Notes: generated from the sequence alone by a model not told the origin. A stretch of 64,000 nucleotides of DNA from Sulfurimonas sp. HSL3-2 (GCF_039645965.1 NZ_CP147917.1:930001-994000); one strand, 5' to 3'; numbered from the stretch's first letter, positions 26,775-36,846 are shown. Program-made: numbers and translations.

Positions 26775-29126
26775 TTATTCAGTAATCAATCTTGCATAAG
26801 CTTTTAAAACATCAATATCAACAACACCTTCTTTCTCTGCTTGTTTGATATTTTCATCAAAATCCCATCCTACGGATTTAATCCCCCTTTTTAGAAGTTC
26901 ATCTATTGTTTCTTTCGCTACTAGATTGCTTTCTGGAAAATGTGCCAATTTATAAAACCATAATTCAATAATTAATTCATTATCTTCAGTTTGATTAGCG
27001 AAAGCATTATCAAGATATTTTACAGCTTCTTTTTTTCTATCATGTTGCAATAGAAATTGTGCATAATTTCCATTATTATTAGCGTGATTTTGGTCAACTT
27101 CTAAAGCTTTCTTATAATATTTTTCTGCTTCGTTATAGTCTTTTTTAATAGTATTTAAAAATATTGCATAAGTGCCCAAAATATTACTATTTTTTGGATC
27201 AAGTTTTAAGGCTATCTTATAATATTTTTCTGCTTCATCATAGTCTTTTTTGATTTCATGTAAAAAGAGTGCATAATTTCCATTGTTAATAGCGTTAGTT
27301 GGATCAAGTTCTAAAGCTTTCTTATGATATTTTTCTGCTTCATCATAGTCTTCTTCAACTCTACTTAAAAAGAGTGCATAATTTCCATTATTAATAGCGT
27401 TAGTTGGATCAAGTTCTAAAGCTTTCTTATGATATTTTTCTGCTTCATTATAGTCTTTCAAAACATTACGCAAAAAGAGTGCATAATTTCCATTATTAAT
27501 AGCGTTAGTTGGATCAAGTTCTAAAGCTTTCTTATAATATTTTTCTGCTTCATCATAGTCTTTTCTAATTTCATGTAAAAAGAGCGCATAATTTCCAATA
27601 TTATTAGCATTAGTTGGATCAAATTCTATAGCTTTCTTATAATATTTTTCTGCTTCATCATAGTCTTTTTTGATTTCATGTAAAAAGAGTGCATAATTTC
27701 CATTGTTAATAGCGTTAGTTGGATCAAGTTCTAAAGCTTTCTTATGATATTTTTCTGCTTCATCATAGTCTTTTCTAATTTCATGTAAAAAGAGCGCATA
27801 ATTTCCAATATTATTAGCATTAACTGGGTCAAGTTCCAAAGCTTTCTTATAATATTTTTCCGCTTCATCATAGTCTTTTATAATAGTACGTAAAAATAGT
27901 GCATAGTTCTCATTTACTGTTGCTTCATTTGGTGCAAGCTCTAAAGCTTTCTTATAATATTTTTCCGCTTTATGATAATCTTTTTTGCTCATTTGTAAAA
28001 AGATGGCATAGTTTGAAATTAGCTCATAACTTGTTGGATATTTTGCAATACCCTCAAGATAAATATTATTTTGTTCTATAGAGTCACCTTGTTTATCATT
28101 TACTTCTAATTGATATGCCCACCAAGATGGTAATAATTTCTTTATTGCTTCCTTATTGTCTGAACCTTTTAGCTTTCCTGAAAATTGTTCAATCTGATTT
28201 TTATATCTTTTTGCATACAATTTTGCGTCTTTTACTATTTGACTTTCTTCTATGTTCTTAATATCAATATATGGAGGAAAATTAAGACTGTCATTTATAT
28301 TTAACATTAACTCATCAAAACCATCTATTTTGATAATAAAATCCTTTTCTGTTAATAATTTTGTTATTTTTTCAGAAAGGTTATTTTTATTACCAACAAA
28401 ACACCAATAAAGAGGTTTCTTATCTTCAGTTTTTTCTAAATAGTTCATTAAACTATCATCATTGCCAGCATATCCAAGTACTATCATATTGTTTTCAAGT
28501 AAAATTGGTTTTAAAGCATCCTGCCAATGTTCATCAAGTTTTTTGATCTCTTGGTCTGTATTATATGGATCAAATAAAAAATCTCTATGTACTTTTACAA
28601 TGGTAGGTCGTGAGGGAGAAACAGGATTAATATATTTACTTAATAATTCATGTCCTAATACTAGAGGTTTTGATTTTCTAAATTCAAACAATGCATCTTC
28701 AGTCATTGTGTCGAAGTTAGTAGTTATAACAAATTTATTATTAGTTTCATCTAGTATTTGTGCTAAAAAAGAGTAACCAATACTAGGTCTTGCTAAATCC
28801 ATATATGATTGAAGTTCCTGATAACCTACTTGACGATTAGCTTCAAATCTTTTTTCAAATATTTTTGTATATTTTGAAGCTAAATCGTTTTCTTGTAAAT
28901 TAATTTCATGTGACCACATTTTTAATTCATCAGGTGATATATCTTCTTTAATTTGTTCATACCACTTTTTTGAAAGAGAAACACCATCAGGTATATTAGA
29001 ATTCCTTGAAGCACCTGCACCAAGTATAAATCCAAAACGAATACTATTTTTTTGATATTTTGCTGCTTCAACAAATGCTCTAATTAATTGTTGTTGTGTA
29101 ATTTCACGAGCTTTTATATTATCCAT
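26775..29126 (-). CDS. SIR2-family NAD-binding protein with C-terminal TPR array
   Basis: 783 residues. The N-terminal about 290 residues are a SIR2-like domain: FILGAGASRNSNIP near residue 33 (NAD-binding loop), VITTNFD near 132, VKVHRDF near 178 (catalytic-His position, HRD instead of HG) and IVLGYAGNDDSLMNYL near 217. From about residue 380 come ten TPR units of 35 residues with the repeat KDYDEAEKYYKKALELDP. SIR2 domains joined to sensor modules are effectors of several known anti-phage systems that destroy NAD+. That function is inference here. The ribosome site is weak (AGG) and the gene is strongly AT-rich relative to thiL. Confidence 0.85.
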   Translation of the reverse strand: MDNIKAREITQQQLIRAFVEAAKYQKNSIRFGFILGAGASRNSNIPDGVSLSKKWYEQIKEDISPDELKMWSHEINLQENDLASKYTKIFEKRFEANRQVGYQELQSYMDLARPSIGYSFLAQILDETNNKFVITTNFDTMTEDALFEFRKSKPLVLGHELLSKYINPVSPSRPTIVKVHRDFLFDPYNTDQEIKKLDEHWQDALKPILLENNMIVLGYAGNDDSLMNYLEKTEDKKPLYWCFVGNKNNLSEKITKLLTEKDFIIKIDGFDELMLNINDSLNFPPYIDIKNIEESQIVKDAKLYAKRYKNQIEQFSGKLKGSDNKEAIKKLLPSWWAYQLEVNDKQGDSIEQNNIYLEGIAKYPTSYELISNYAIFLQMSKKDYHKAEKYYKKALELAPNEATVNENYALFLRTIIKDYDEAEKYYKKALELDPVNANNIGNYALFLHEIRKDYDEAEKYHKKALELDPTNAINNGNYALFLHEIKKDYDEAEKYYKKAIEFDPTNANNIGNYALFLHEIRKDYDEAEKYYKKALELDPTNAINNGNYALFLRNVLKDYNEAEKYHKKALELDPTNAINNGNYALFLSRVEEDYDEAEKYHKKALELDPTNAINNGNYALFLHEIKKDYDEAEKYYKIALKLDPKNSNILGTYAIFLNTIKKDYNEAEKYYKKALEVDQNHANNNGNYAQFLLQHDRKKEAVKYLDNAFANQTEDNELIIELWFYKLAHFPESNLVAKETIDELLKRGIKSVGWDFDENIKQAEKEGVVDIDVLKAYARLITE
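27010..28010 (-). repeat. 105-bp direct repeats encoding the TPR array
   Basis: Near-identical 105-bp units (35 codons) inside the SIR2-TPR gene. Adjacent units share long identical DNA stretches, not only protein similarity, which points to recent tandem duplication or gene conversion. The unit number is therefore likely to vary between strains. Confidence 0.8.
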
Positions 29127-29457
29127 GTATAAAGACCTGTTTTTTTTAATATGAAAAAGTATATCAAAATAAAGAAATAATCACTTTTTTTTATGATCTT
29201 TAGTGACTTTTATGCTCAGTTTGAGTTCTATTTTAAGTTTAATGGATTTTTTTGATAAAAATAAAGTATTTATTGGAGAAAAATATATCACACTACATTT
29301 AATTTTAGTACGCCTAAAAATCTGCCCAAACATAACCATTTAGAATAAAAAATGAATTTGAATAGAAGTTGCAGAAGTACGTGTTTACGGGTGTCTTCGA
29401 TTTTCGTTATTTGTGTTCTTTAACATATCTTAATCACAATTCATATAAAATATATCT
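29127..29457. other. 331-base intergenic region between SIR2-TPR and thiL
   Basis: Divergent, AT-rich region. No ORF with a ribosome site is seen. The right part has TATAAA-like sequence about 12 bases before the thiL ATG and the right copy of the flanking repeat at 29419-29438. It must hold both divergent promoters. Confidence 0.5.
29419..29438 (+). repeat. Right copy of the near-direct repeat flanking the SIR2-TPR insert
   Basis: TTTAACATATCTTAATCACA, matching 26593-26613 apart from one missing C and one A/T change. It lies 20 bases before thiL. Confidence 0.35.
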
Positions 29458-30282
29458 ATGAATTTAGAAGATTATTTTATATCGAATTTTAGCACAAAAA
29501 GTAAACATATCGGTGATGATGGTGCATTAATAGACGGTTATGTCTACTCAAAAGACGCTTTTTTTGAAAATATCCACTTTAAACGCAGCTGGATGAGTTT
29601 AAAAGAGATAGCATACCGCTCTATGATAATAAACATCAGTGATGCGATCGCTATGAATGCAAAGCCACTTTATGCACTGCTTGCCGTGGCTATGCCAAAA
29701 GATATAACTAGATCGGATATGAAAGAGATATCTTCGGGTTTTATGCTTGCTGCGAAAAAGTACGGTATCGATATCATAGGCGGAGATACGATCTCTAACA
29801 CGAAGTTAGATATCAGTGTGACGATCATATCAAAGACAAAACAGCCGCTTTTACGACGCGGGATGAAAGAGGGCGATCTTTTAGCTTACACAGGTAAAGT
29901 AGGGGATTCCAAAAAAGATCTGAAAAAAGTGCTCAGAGGCGGGAAGCTTCATCCAAAGTCCAAGTTTAGGAACATCGTACTTCGAGATAAGTTTGTCTCT
30001 CGCACTACGAGATATTTAAGTGCAGGAATGGATATTTCAGACGGTATTTTTAGTGATTTGGATAAACTATCATCTGTAAACTCTCTGGGATATGACTTTT
30101 TTAAGAAGATATCAAAAGAGATAGGCTGCAGCGGTGAAGAGTACGAGATGCTCGTCTCCTTTGATCCAAGAAAGAGAAAGAGCGTTTTAAGACGTGCGGC
30201 ACAGACAAGAACACCTGTCACTATCTTTGCGCAGGCAGCAAGAAAAAGATACAAGAACAGATGCAAATCACACCATTTTTAA
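29458..30282 (+). CDS. thiL: Thiamine-monophosphate kinase
   Basis: 274 residues, shorter than the usual 320. It phosphorylates thiamine phosphate to the diphosphate cofactor. Motifs are HIGDDGALI at residue 17, a MIINISDAIAMNAKP segment near 57 (metal/ATP), IIGGDTISNTK near 103, and AGMDISDGIFSDL near 188. No clear ribosome site before the ATG; a near-leaderless start is possible. Confidence 0.9.
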   Translation: MNLEDYFISNFSTKSKHIGDDGALIDGYVYSKDAFFENIHFKRSWMSLKEIAYRSMIINISDAIAMNAKPLYALLAVAMPKDITRSDMKEISSGFMLAAKKYGIDIIGGDTISNTKLDISVTIISKTKQPLLRRGMKEGDLLAYTGKVGDSKKDLKKVLRGGKLHPKSKFRNIVLRDKFVSRTTRYLSAGMDISDGIFSDLDKLSSVNSLGYDFFKKISKEIGCSGEEYEMLVSFDPRKRKSVLRRAAQTRTPVTIFAQAARKRYKNRCKSHHF

Positions 30283-30291
30283 AAGGCAAAT

Positions 30292-31368
30292 ATGAACCGT
30301 TTTTATAGCATGAGTCACTCTAGCATTAATTTCATTTTTAAACAGACCGCTAGGGATTTCGTAGTAGATGAGATACCGCTTTATGAGTTTAGCGGTGAGG
30401 GCGAACATCTCGTCTTACATGTAAGAAAGAAAAACCTTACGACTTGGGAGATGATCGACAAGATATGTGTACATCTCGGCATAAAAGCAAAAGAGGTCGG
30501 CTACGCCGGTCTTAAAGACAAGAATGCGATGACGAAACAGTATATCTCTATCGATAAGAAATATGAAGAGAAGATGGAGAATTTTGAGCATCCGGATATA
30601 AAGATACTCTCAAAGACGTATCATAACAACAAAATACGTACAGGGCATCTTAAAGGCAACAGGTTCTTTATTCGTCTGAAAAAAGTCAATCCTACAAATG
30701 CCAAAAAGATATCTTTGGCTCTTAAACACATAAAAGAGTACGGATTGCCTAACTTCTTTGGCTATCAGCGTTTCGGTAATGACGGAGATAACTATATACT
30801 TGGTGAAAAGGTGGCTCGCGGTCAGGTAAAAGAGCGCAACCCTAAAGTGAAAAAACTGCTGATAAACTCCTACCAGAGTCATCTTTTTAACCTTTGGCTG
30901 AGCCGTCGTCTAGAGATAAGTACGCTTGTAAACAGTTTCAGCGCAGAAGAGCTTGAACCTATGCTGAACCTTTCAAAACATACGTTAGAGCAGATGAAAG
31001 AGCAGAAACATCCGTTTAAGATGATAGTAGGCGATGTCATAGAACACTATCCTCACGGACGTCTTTTTAACTATGAAGGCGATAAAGAGGATATAAAAAG
31101 ATTTGAAGAGCGCGGGGTCTCGGTGACGGGGCTTCTATGCGGTAAAAAAGCTTGGCTTGCAAAAGATGAAGCATGGACAATAGAAAAAGATTATAATGAA
31201 ACCATCTCGGCAGACGGTGCCAGACGTTATGCGTGGATATTCCCCGAAGATGTCGAGGGTGAGTATAAAGAGCAGGAAGCTTGGTATGAGCTTCACTTCA
31301 CACTGCCGAAGGGTTCATACGCGACCGTATTGATTGAAGAGATTGCAAAAAGGGAGATAAGATCTTGA
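30292..31368 (+). CDS. truD: tRNA pseudouridine13 synthase
   Basis: 358 residues, AAAAGG upstream. Isomerises U13 of tRNA-Glu. The catalytic Asp is in GYAGLKDKNAMTKQ near residue 80; NFFGYQRFG near 158 and INSYQSHLFNLWL near 190 are further family signatures. A C-terminal insertion domain is present. Overlaps psd by 4 bases. Confidence 0.95.
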   Translation: MNRFYSMSHSSINFIFKQTARDFVVDEIPLYEFSGEGEHLVLHVRKKNLTTWEMIDKICVHLGIKAKEVGYAGLKDKNAMTKQYISIDKKYEEKMENFEHPDIKILSKTYHNNKIRTGHLKGNRFFIRLKKVNPTNAKKISLALKHIKEYGLPNFFGYQRFGNDGDNYILGEKVARGQVKERNPKVKKLLINSYQSHLFNLWLSRRLEISTLVNSFSAEELEPMLNLSKHTLEQMKEQKHPFKMIVGDVIEHYPHGRLFNYEGDKEDIKRFEERGVSVTGLLCGKKAWLAKDEAWTIEKDYNETISADGARRYAWIFPEDVEGEYKEQEAWYELHFTLPKGSYATVLIEEIAKREIRS

Positions 31369-32186
31369 GTAAACATATAACGAGTTTAATATCACAATAT
31401 TTTGGAAAGTTCGCATCACACGAGTTTCCTTCATGGTTCCAAAGAATAGTAAACCAGAGTTATGTATCTTTGATGGGACTTGATATGAGCGAGTTTAAAG
31501 CACCATCGACATATAAAAGTCTTAACCAGCTTTTTACGCGTCACTTAAGAGAACCGAGACATTTCAGTCTTGACGGAGCCGATCTTATCTCTCCGTGTGA
31601 TTCTTTTATCTCAGAGTGCGGCGACCTTGATGAGGATTATGCATTACAGATCAAAGGAATGGGCTATAAAACAGATGAGCTTTTAGGAGAGAACTTCAGC
31701 GATGAAGAGAAAAAAGCGGTACATAACGGGCAGTTTATAAACTTTTATCTCTCGCCTAAAGATTACCACCGTTACCACATTCCTATGAATCTGAAAGTCT
31801 TAAAAGCGGTGCATATCCCGGGGAAACTTTACCCTGTCAATATGCCTTCGCTTAAAAAACGCCTTAACCTCTTTATAGAGAACGAGCGTGTCGTCATCAA
31901 ATGTGAGACAGTGGATAAAAAGATATTTTACATGGTCCTTGTGGGTGCGCTCAATGTCGGCGTGATGAAAGTCTCTTTTGAGCCTCGCATCAAGACTGAC
32001 GCGGATGCAGAACAACAAAGCGTTTATGAGTATGAAGACCTTTACCTGAATAAGGGTGATGATTTCGGATGTTTTGAGATGGGTTCGACCATCGTCATCC
32101 TTAGTGAAGAAAACATGTTTGACCTGCAGATAAACAGCGGAGAACATGTCCGTTTCGGTCAGACGATCGCCAAATATCTGGATTAA
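31365..32186 (+). CDS. psd: Phosphatidylserine decarboxylase proenzyme
   Basis: 273 residues. TTG start at 31365, overlapping the truD stop, with AGGGAGA 7 bases upstream. It makes phosphatidylethanolamine. SPKDYHRYHIP near residue 128 holds the substrate His, VGALNVGVM near 190 precedes the self-cleavage site, here EMGST (usually LGST) near residue 244, where the Ser becomes the pyruvoyl group. The Met for Leu change is mild. Confidence 0.95.
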   Translation: MSKHITSLISQYFGKFASHEFPSWFQRIVNQSYVSLMGLDMSEFKAPSTYKSLNQLFTRHLREPRHFSLDGADLISPCDSFISECGDLDEDYALQIKGMGYKTDELLGENFSDEEKKAVHNGQFINFYLSPKDYHRYHIPMNLKVLKAVHIPGKLYPVNMPSLKKRLNLFIENERVVIKCETVDKKIFYMVLVGALNVGVMKVSFEPRIKTDADAEQQSVYEYEDLYLNKGDDFGCFEMGSTIVILSEENMFDLQINSGEHVRFGQTIAKYLD

Positions 32187-32191
32187 GATAG

Positions 32192-33541
32192 ATGTACGAG
32201 TCTATTATTGCAGTCTTAAGTCTTCTTGCCGGAGCTTTGACTGTATGGCTGGTAGGTTTCAGATCACTTAAAAACAGACACGAGAACGAGATCAGTCTTT
32301 TAAAAGATGAGTATGAGAAACAGAAAGAGCGTGTTTATGAGCTGAACAACCAAAAAGCGACACTTGAAGAGCGTGTCCGCGGACTGGAGCAAAAAAGTGC
32401 AAAGTTCGAACAGCTCTTAGAGGAATACACTCATGCTCAAAGCAGGATAGTACAGCTTGAGACTACGCTTGATAAAGAGCGACAGATGAGCATAGAGAAG
32501 CTCAGACTTCTTGAAGAGAACAAAGAGCATATGAAGCTCGAGTTCAAAGAGCTTGCAGATAAGATCCTAGAATCAAACTCCGAAAAATTCTCCACACAAA
32601 ACAAAGATACCCTAACAAAGATGATAACGCCTATAAAAGAGCAGTTCGATGCTTTTAAAAAGCAGATAGACGATGTCTACATCAAAGAGGCGAAAGACCG
32701 CTCTATGCTGCAGTCTGAAATAAAAGCGATCAAAGAGATCAACCATCAGATGAGTCTCGATGCCAAGAACCTTACCCGTGCACTTAAAGGCGAGAGCAAG
32801 AAGCAGGGGATCTGGGGCGAGATGATACTCGAGAGTGTCTTGGAGAACTCGGGTCTGCGCGAAGGATATGAGTATGAGCGTGAGGTAAGTTTACAGCATG
32901 AGGGCGACGGAAGTCGTTTTCGTCCCGATGTCATAGTGCATCTGCCAGATACTCGGGAGATCATCATCGATGCAAAGACTTCGCTTACTGCGTATGAACA
33001 GTATATAAACGAGAGTGATGAAGAGCATAAGACCCGTTTTGCTTCCTTACATGTAAGCTCCATGAAAAAACATGTGGATGAACTAAGCGCTAAAGACTAC
33101 ACAAAGTTAAAGGGTGTGGAGACGTTGGACTTTATCTTTATGTTCGTACCTATCGAGAGTGCTTTACTTATGGCGATGGAGTATGATCCTACACTTTTTG
33201 ACTATGCATTTAAGAAGAGGGTGGTCTTAGTCGGGCCGACAACGCTTATGGTCTCGCTTCGTGCAGTTGAGAACACTTGGAAGTATGAGCATCAGCAGAG
33301 AAACGCACAGGAGATAGCAAAACGCGCAGGTCTGCTTTTTGACAAGTTTGTCGGTTTTGTGGAAAGTGTCGAGAAACTCGGCAAGCAGATAGAAACCGTT
33401 CAGCGAACATATAACGAGACGTATAACAAACTCCATATGGGTTCAGGCAGCATAACGACTCAGTTTCAAAAGCTTGAAAAGCTTGGAGCGGCTGCAAGTA
33501 AAAGTATTCCTGAACATATAGTAAGACAGATAGAAGAGTAA
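32192..33541 (+). CDS. rmuC: RmuC-family DNA recombination protein
   Basis: 449 residues. An N-terminal membrane helix (residues 3-22) is followed by a long coiled coil (about 30-200). The nuclease-like core follows: KQGIWGEMILESVLENSGLR near residue 206, SRFRPDVIVHLPD near 244 and EIIIDAKTSLTAYEQY near 258 (the D-x-K of a PD-D/ExK fold). RmuC limits inversions at short repeats. It follows psd by 5 bases. Confidence 0.92.
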   Translation: MYESIIAVLSLLAGALTVWLVGFRSLKNRHENEISLLKDEYEKQKERVYELNNQKATLEERVRGLEQKSAKFEQLLEEYTHAQSRIVQLETTLDKERQMSIEKLRLLEENKEHMKLEFKELADKILESNSEKFSTQNKDTLTKMITPIKEQFDAFKKQIDDVYIKEAKDRSMLQSEIKAIKEINHQMSLDAKNLTRALKGESKKQGIWGEMILESVLENSGLREGYEYEREVSLQHEGDGSRFRPDVIVHLPDTREIIIDAKTSLTAYEQYINESDEEHKTRFASLHVSSMKKHVDELSAKDYTKLKGVETLDFIFMFVPIESALLMAMEYDPTLFDYAFKKRVVLVGPTTLMVSLRAVENTWKYEHQQRNAQEIAKRAGLLFDKFVGFVESVEKLGKQIETVQRTYNETYNKLHMGSGSITTQFQKLEKLGAAASKSIPEHIVRQIEE

Positions 33542-33567
33542 AGATTTTATTTTACAGGTCGTAAAAG

Positions 33568-36500
33568 ATGGATAGACTGATAGAGTATTTTATTAAAAGC
33601 AAACATCTAAGCTATGTGCTGCTTATCTTTTTGGCGTATCTCGGTTATAACGCGTATGTAAAGATCCCAAAAGAGATGTTTCCAACAGTCGTACTCGACA
33701 AGATAAGCATCAGTGGAAAGTATGCCGGTGCCAGTGCTACGAACATGGATAAGATGGCCGTGCGCGATATAGAAGATGAGATAAGTAATCTCAACGGTAT
33801 CGATAAGACCGAGACGACGATCATTCCCGGTTCTTTTACGATCATCCTGACACTTAATGAACATGCAGATAAGATCAATCTGCTCAATAAAGTAAAAGAT
33901 GCCATCTCGGTATCGAGACAGTTCCTTCCCTCTGATATGAACGAGCCTGTCGCAAAACTTTTAGATAAGAGCAAGTCTCTTATAAAACTCTCCGTCTCTT
34001 CGACAAAACTCTCAAAAAGCGAGCTGATACCAATAGCGCAGGATATCAAGACTAAGCTTTCAAGAGTAAAAAACATCAGTGAGATCTCTATAAGAGGGGA
34101 TGCCGATCAGGAACTCTCTATCAGGCTCAACACCAATGCGATACTGACATACGGTCTGAGCCACGCCGATGTAATAAACGCCATCTCGAATCTTTCCTAT
34201 ATCTTTCCGATCGGAAACATTGAAGATCGCGGGAACTTCGTATTTATCTCCACGGTCAACGGCAAAAATTCAAAGCAGGACTATAAAGACGCGATACTCA
34301 AAGTCGGTGATAAGTTCGTAAGACTTGGAGATATCGCCGATGTGGATATCTACTATCCACAGACCAATACGCTTTCATCTTTTAACGGCAACCAGACCCT
34401 CACGCTTGTTATAGATAAAGCGGAAGAGGGCGATTCTATTCAGCTTTCAAAGCAGCTTCGAGCGTATGTCAAAAAGCTGGAAAAGAACTACAAAGACGTG
34501 ATATTCAACTTCTATCAGGATAGCTCAAAACCGATCAAAAGCCGTCTTGACACCGTCGTATCAAATATGATGTTCGGGCTTATTCTGGTATTTATATCGA
34601 TGTATATATTTATCAACCTTAGGATCGCGATCATCGTCGCAGTGGGGATTCCTTTCTCTTTTATCATCGGGCTTTTATTTATCTACTATATGGGCTATTC
34701 TATCAATATCGTCTCACTTTTGGGTGCGCTTATCGTCATCGGTATCGTAGTCGACGATGCCATAGTCGTGAGTGAGAATATCCAGCGCCATATTGACGAG
34801 GGGATGGATAACCATAAAGCGGCACTTTACGGTGTCAAAGAGATGATGCTGCCTGTGACTTTGGCTACGGTTACGACGGTCGTGGCATTTCTGCCGATGT
34901 TTATGATGACGGGAGAGATAGCGCTCTTTTTGATCTTAGTGCCAATAGTAGTCGTTATGATCCTTTTTGGTTCGCTGATCGAGAGTTTTTTCTTTCTGCC
35001 TCTGCATGCTCAGGAGTTTTTGAGAAAAAGCAATAACTTTTTTGACTGGACGGGGTTTCAAGACCTGTATGAAAGAGTCCTGCATAAGTTCATAAAGTAT
35101 AAAAAGAGCTCACTGCTTCTATTTTTGATACTGATCCCGCTTTTGACGGTCATTACGGCAAAGTCGATGAAGTTTCAGTTCTTTCCGAACTTTGACGGTA
35201 ACAATCTTTATATATCAGGCAAACTGAGTGTCGATACACCTATAGAAGACACGTTTAAAATTGCAAGAGAGATAGAGCTTGAGATGATGAAGCATAAAGA
35301 GGAGTTCTCTTTAAAATCGATCTCTGCGACAAGCGGATACAGAAGAAGCCTTTCAGGCGAGACGGAACACTCTAACAATGTGTTTTACATAACGATGGAA
35401 CTTTATGACAGGGAAGATACGAACTGGATAAACAAGTATGTAAATCCTCTGCTGAACTTCAGTTTTGATTTTAACGATCCCGATAAAAGAAGAGAAAAAC
35501 GTACTTTTGAACTCTCTCCTTTGGCAAAAAAGATCATCGAACCTTACAAAGCCAAGTATCATATGCTCGATCTTGGTGTGACGGAGGATAAACCCGGGAT
35601 CATCAGAAGCGATATACAGATCAACCTCTCAGGTGTAAACGATGTGGAGCTTGAAGACTCTATAAAAAAACTTGAAAAACAGTTGGCGAGCATAGACGGG
35701 GTGCTGAACTACAGCGATAATATCCGCTACGGGAAGATGGAGTACAAGATCAAGATCAATCCTTATGGAGAGAGTCTGGGACTCAGCGAGGCGTCTATTG
35801 CAAGACTGCTTAGTGACTACTTCTTGGAAAAACGCCAGACAAGTACCTTTAACGACCGCGGTGTTATGGAGATAAAGACGGAGGATATGGACAAGGACAA
35901 GACAAAGACCCTGCTTGATTTTGATATCCCTCTAGGTGACGGCCGTTATGTCAAGCTTCTGCAGGTTGCGGATATCGTCAAGATACGTGATTACGAGAAG
36001 ATAGATAAACTCAACGGCAATATCGTAAAAACAGTCTTTGCAAACGTCGATAAAAGACGCATTACGCCTCAAGAGGCCTTAGATCAGCTGCAGTCTACAC
36101 TCGATGCCATATCAAATTCAGGTATCGAGGTCAGTCTGTTAGGAGAGAAAGAGAAGAGCTCACAGCTTAAAAGTGATATGAAAAGAGCGGTCTTACTGGC
36201 ACTTTTCTTGATTTTGATAACATTGTTATTGATATTTCCGAAGATAAAATACGCGCTTATGGTTATGAGTGTTATACCTCTTTCCGTCTTAGGTGCACTG
36301 ATCGGACACAAGCTGCTGGGGATCAACTTGACGATGCCTTCTATCATCGGTATATTGGGACTTGCGGGTGTCGTCATAAATGACGGGATCATCATGCTTG
36401 ACTTCCTGCACGGTACGCATCAGACAGATCAGTTTTACAAACGTGCAAAACTGAGACTGCGCCCGATCGTTATCACATCGGTCACGACCTTTTTAGGTCT

Positions 36501-36660
36501 CTTTACTCTGATATTTTACGCAACGGGTCAAGCCGTTATATTGCAGCCTATAGCGATCTCTATTGGTTTTGGACTTATCTGGGGAACTTTTTTAAATCTT
36601 TTATATCTGCCGACGCTGTATGCGTTGATAAACGGTATAAAAGCGAGTAGGGATGAATAG
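33568..36660 (+). CDS. RND-type efflux transporter (AcrB-like)
   Basis: 1030 residues. A helix at residues 14-30 is followed by a large periplasmic loop, a block of five or six helices (about 330-480; the IVIGIVVDDAIVVSENIQRH segment carries the RND proton-relay Asp pair), a second periplasmic loop (about 545-860) and a second helix block (GLAGVVINDGIIMLDFLHG). Length and symmetry match HAE1-type drug or hydrophobic-compound pumps. No membrane-fusion or outer-membrane partner is adjacent, so the pump must use one encoded elsewhere. The substrate is unknown. Confidence 0.9.
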   Translation: MDRLIEYFIKSKHLSYVLLIFLAYLGYNAYVKIPKEMFPTVVLDKISISGKYAGASATNMDKMAVRDIEDEISNLNGIDKTETTIIPGSFTIILTLNEHADKINLLNKVKDAISVSRQFLPSDMNEPVAKLLDKSKSLIKLSVSSTKLSKSELIPIAQDIKTKLSRVKNISEISIRGDADQELSIRLNTNAILTYGLSHADVINAISNLSYIFPIGNIEDRGNFVFISTVNGKNSKQDYKDAILKVGDKFVRLGDIADVDIYYPQTNTLSSFNGNQTLTLVIDKAEEGDSIQLSKQLRAYVKKLEKNYKDVIFNFYQDSSKPIKSRLDTVVSNMMFGLILVFISMYIFINLRIAIIVAVGIPFSFIIGLLFIYYMGYSINIVSLLGALIVIGIVVDDAIVVSENIQRHIDEGMDNHKAALYGVKEMMLPVTLATVTTVVAFLPMFMMTGEIALFLILVPIVVVMILFGSLIESFFFLPLHAQEFLRKSNNFFDWTGFQDLYERVLHKFIKYKKSSLLLFLILIPLLTVITAKSMKFQFFPNFDGNNLYISGKLSVDTPIEDTFKIAREIELEMMKHKEEFSLKSISATSGYRRSLSGETEHSNNVFYITMELYDREDTNWINKYVNPLLNFSFDFNDPDKRREKRTFELSPLAKKIIEPYKAKYHMLDLGVTEDKPGIIRSDIQINLSGVNDVELEDSIKKLEKQLASIDGVLNYSDNIRYGKMEYKIKINPYGESLGLSEASIARLLSDYFLEKRQTSTFNDRGVMEIKTEDMDKDKTKTLLDFDIPLGDGRYVKLLQVADIVKIRDYEKIDKLNGNIVKTVFANVDKRRITPQEALDQLQSTLDAISNSGIEVSLLGEKEKSSQLKSDMKRAVLLALFLILITLLLIFPKIKYALMVMSVIPLSVLGALIGHKLLGINLTMPSIIGILGLAGVVINDGIIMLDFLHGTHQTDQFYKRAKLRLRPIVITSVTTFLGLFTLIFYATGQAVILQPIAISIGFGLIWGTFLNLLYLPTLYALINGIKASRDE

Positions 36661-36669
36661 AAATTTAAG

Positions 36670-36746
36670 TGGAGCGGGTGAAGGGACTCGAACCCTCGAC
36701 CCTCAGCTTGGAAGGCTGACGCTCTAGCCAACTGAGCTACGCCCGC
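36670..36746 (-). tRNA. tRNA-Gly (TCC)
   Basis: Cloverleaf on the minus strand: GCGGGCG acceptor, GTAGCTCAGTTGG D-arm, anticodon loop CTTCCAA, T-arm GAGGGTTCGAGTCCCTT, encoded CCA. One acceptor pair (position 6-67) is a C-A mismatch. Last of five in the cluster. Confidence 0.93.
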
Positions 36747-36771
36747 TTACTTTTGTTGTTTTTATGTTTGT

Positions 36772-36846
36772 TGGATGGGGTAGAGGGATTCGAACCCCCG
36801 AATGTTGGTACCAAAAACCAATGCCTTACCGCTTGGCGATACCCCA
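36772..36846 (-). tRNA. tRNA-Gln (TTG), copy 1
   Basis: 75 bases: TGGGGTA acceptor, anticodon TTG in GGTTTTTGGTACC, T-arm GGGGGTTCGAATCCCTC, encoded CCA. Identical to copy 2 at 36968-37042. Confidence 0.95.

Noticed and set aside
27010-28010. CRISPR-like regular repeats
   Set aside because: The 105-bp periodicity is coding DNA for TPR units; there are no unique spacers or short palindromic repeats.
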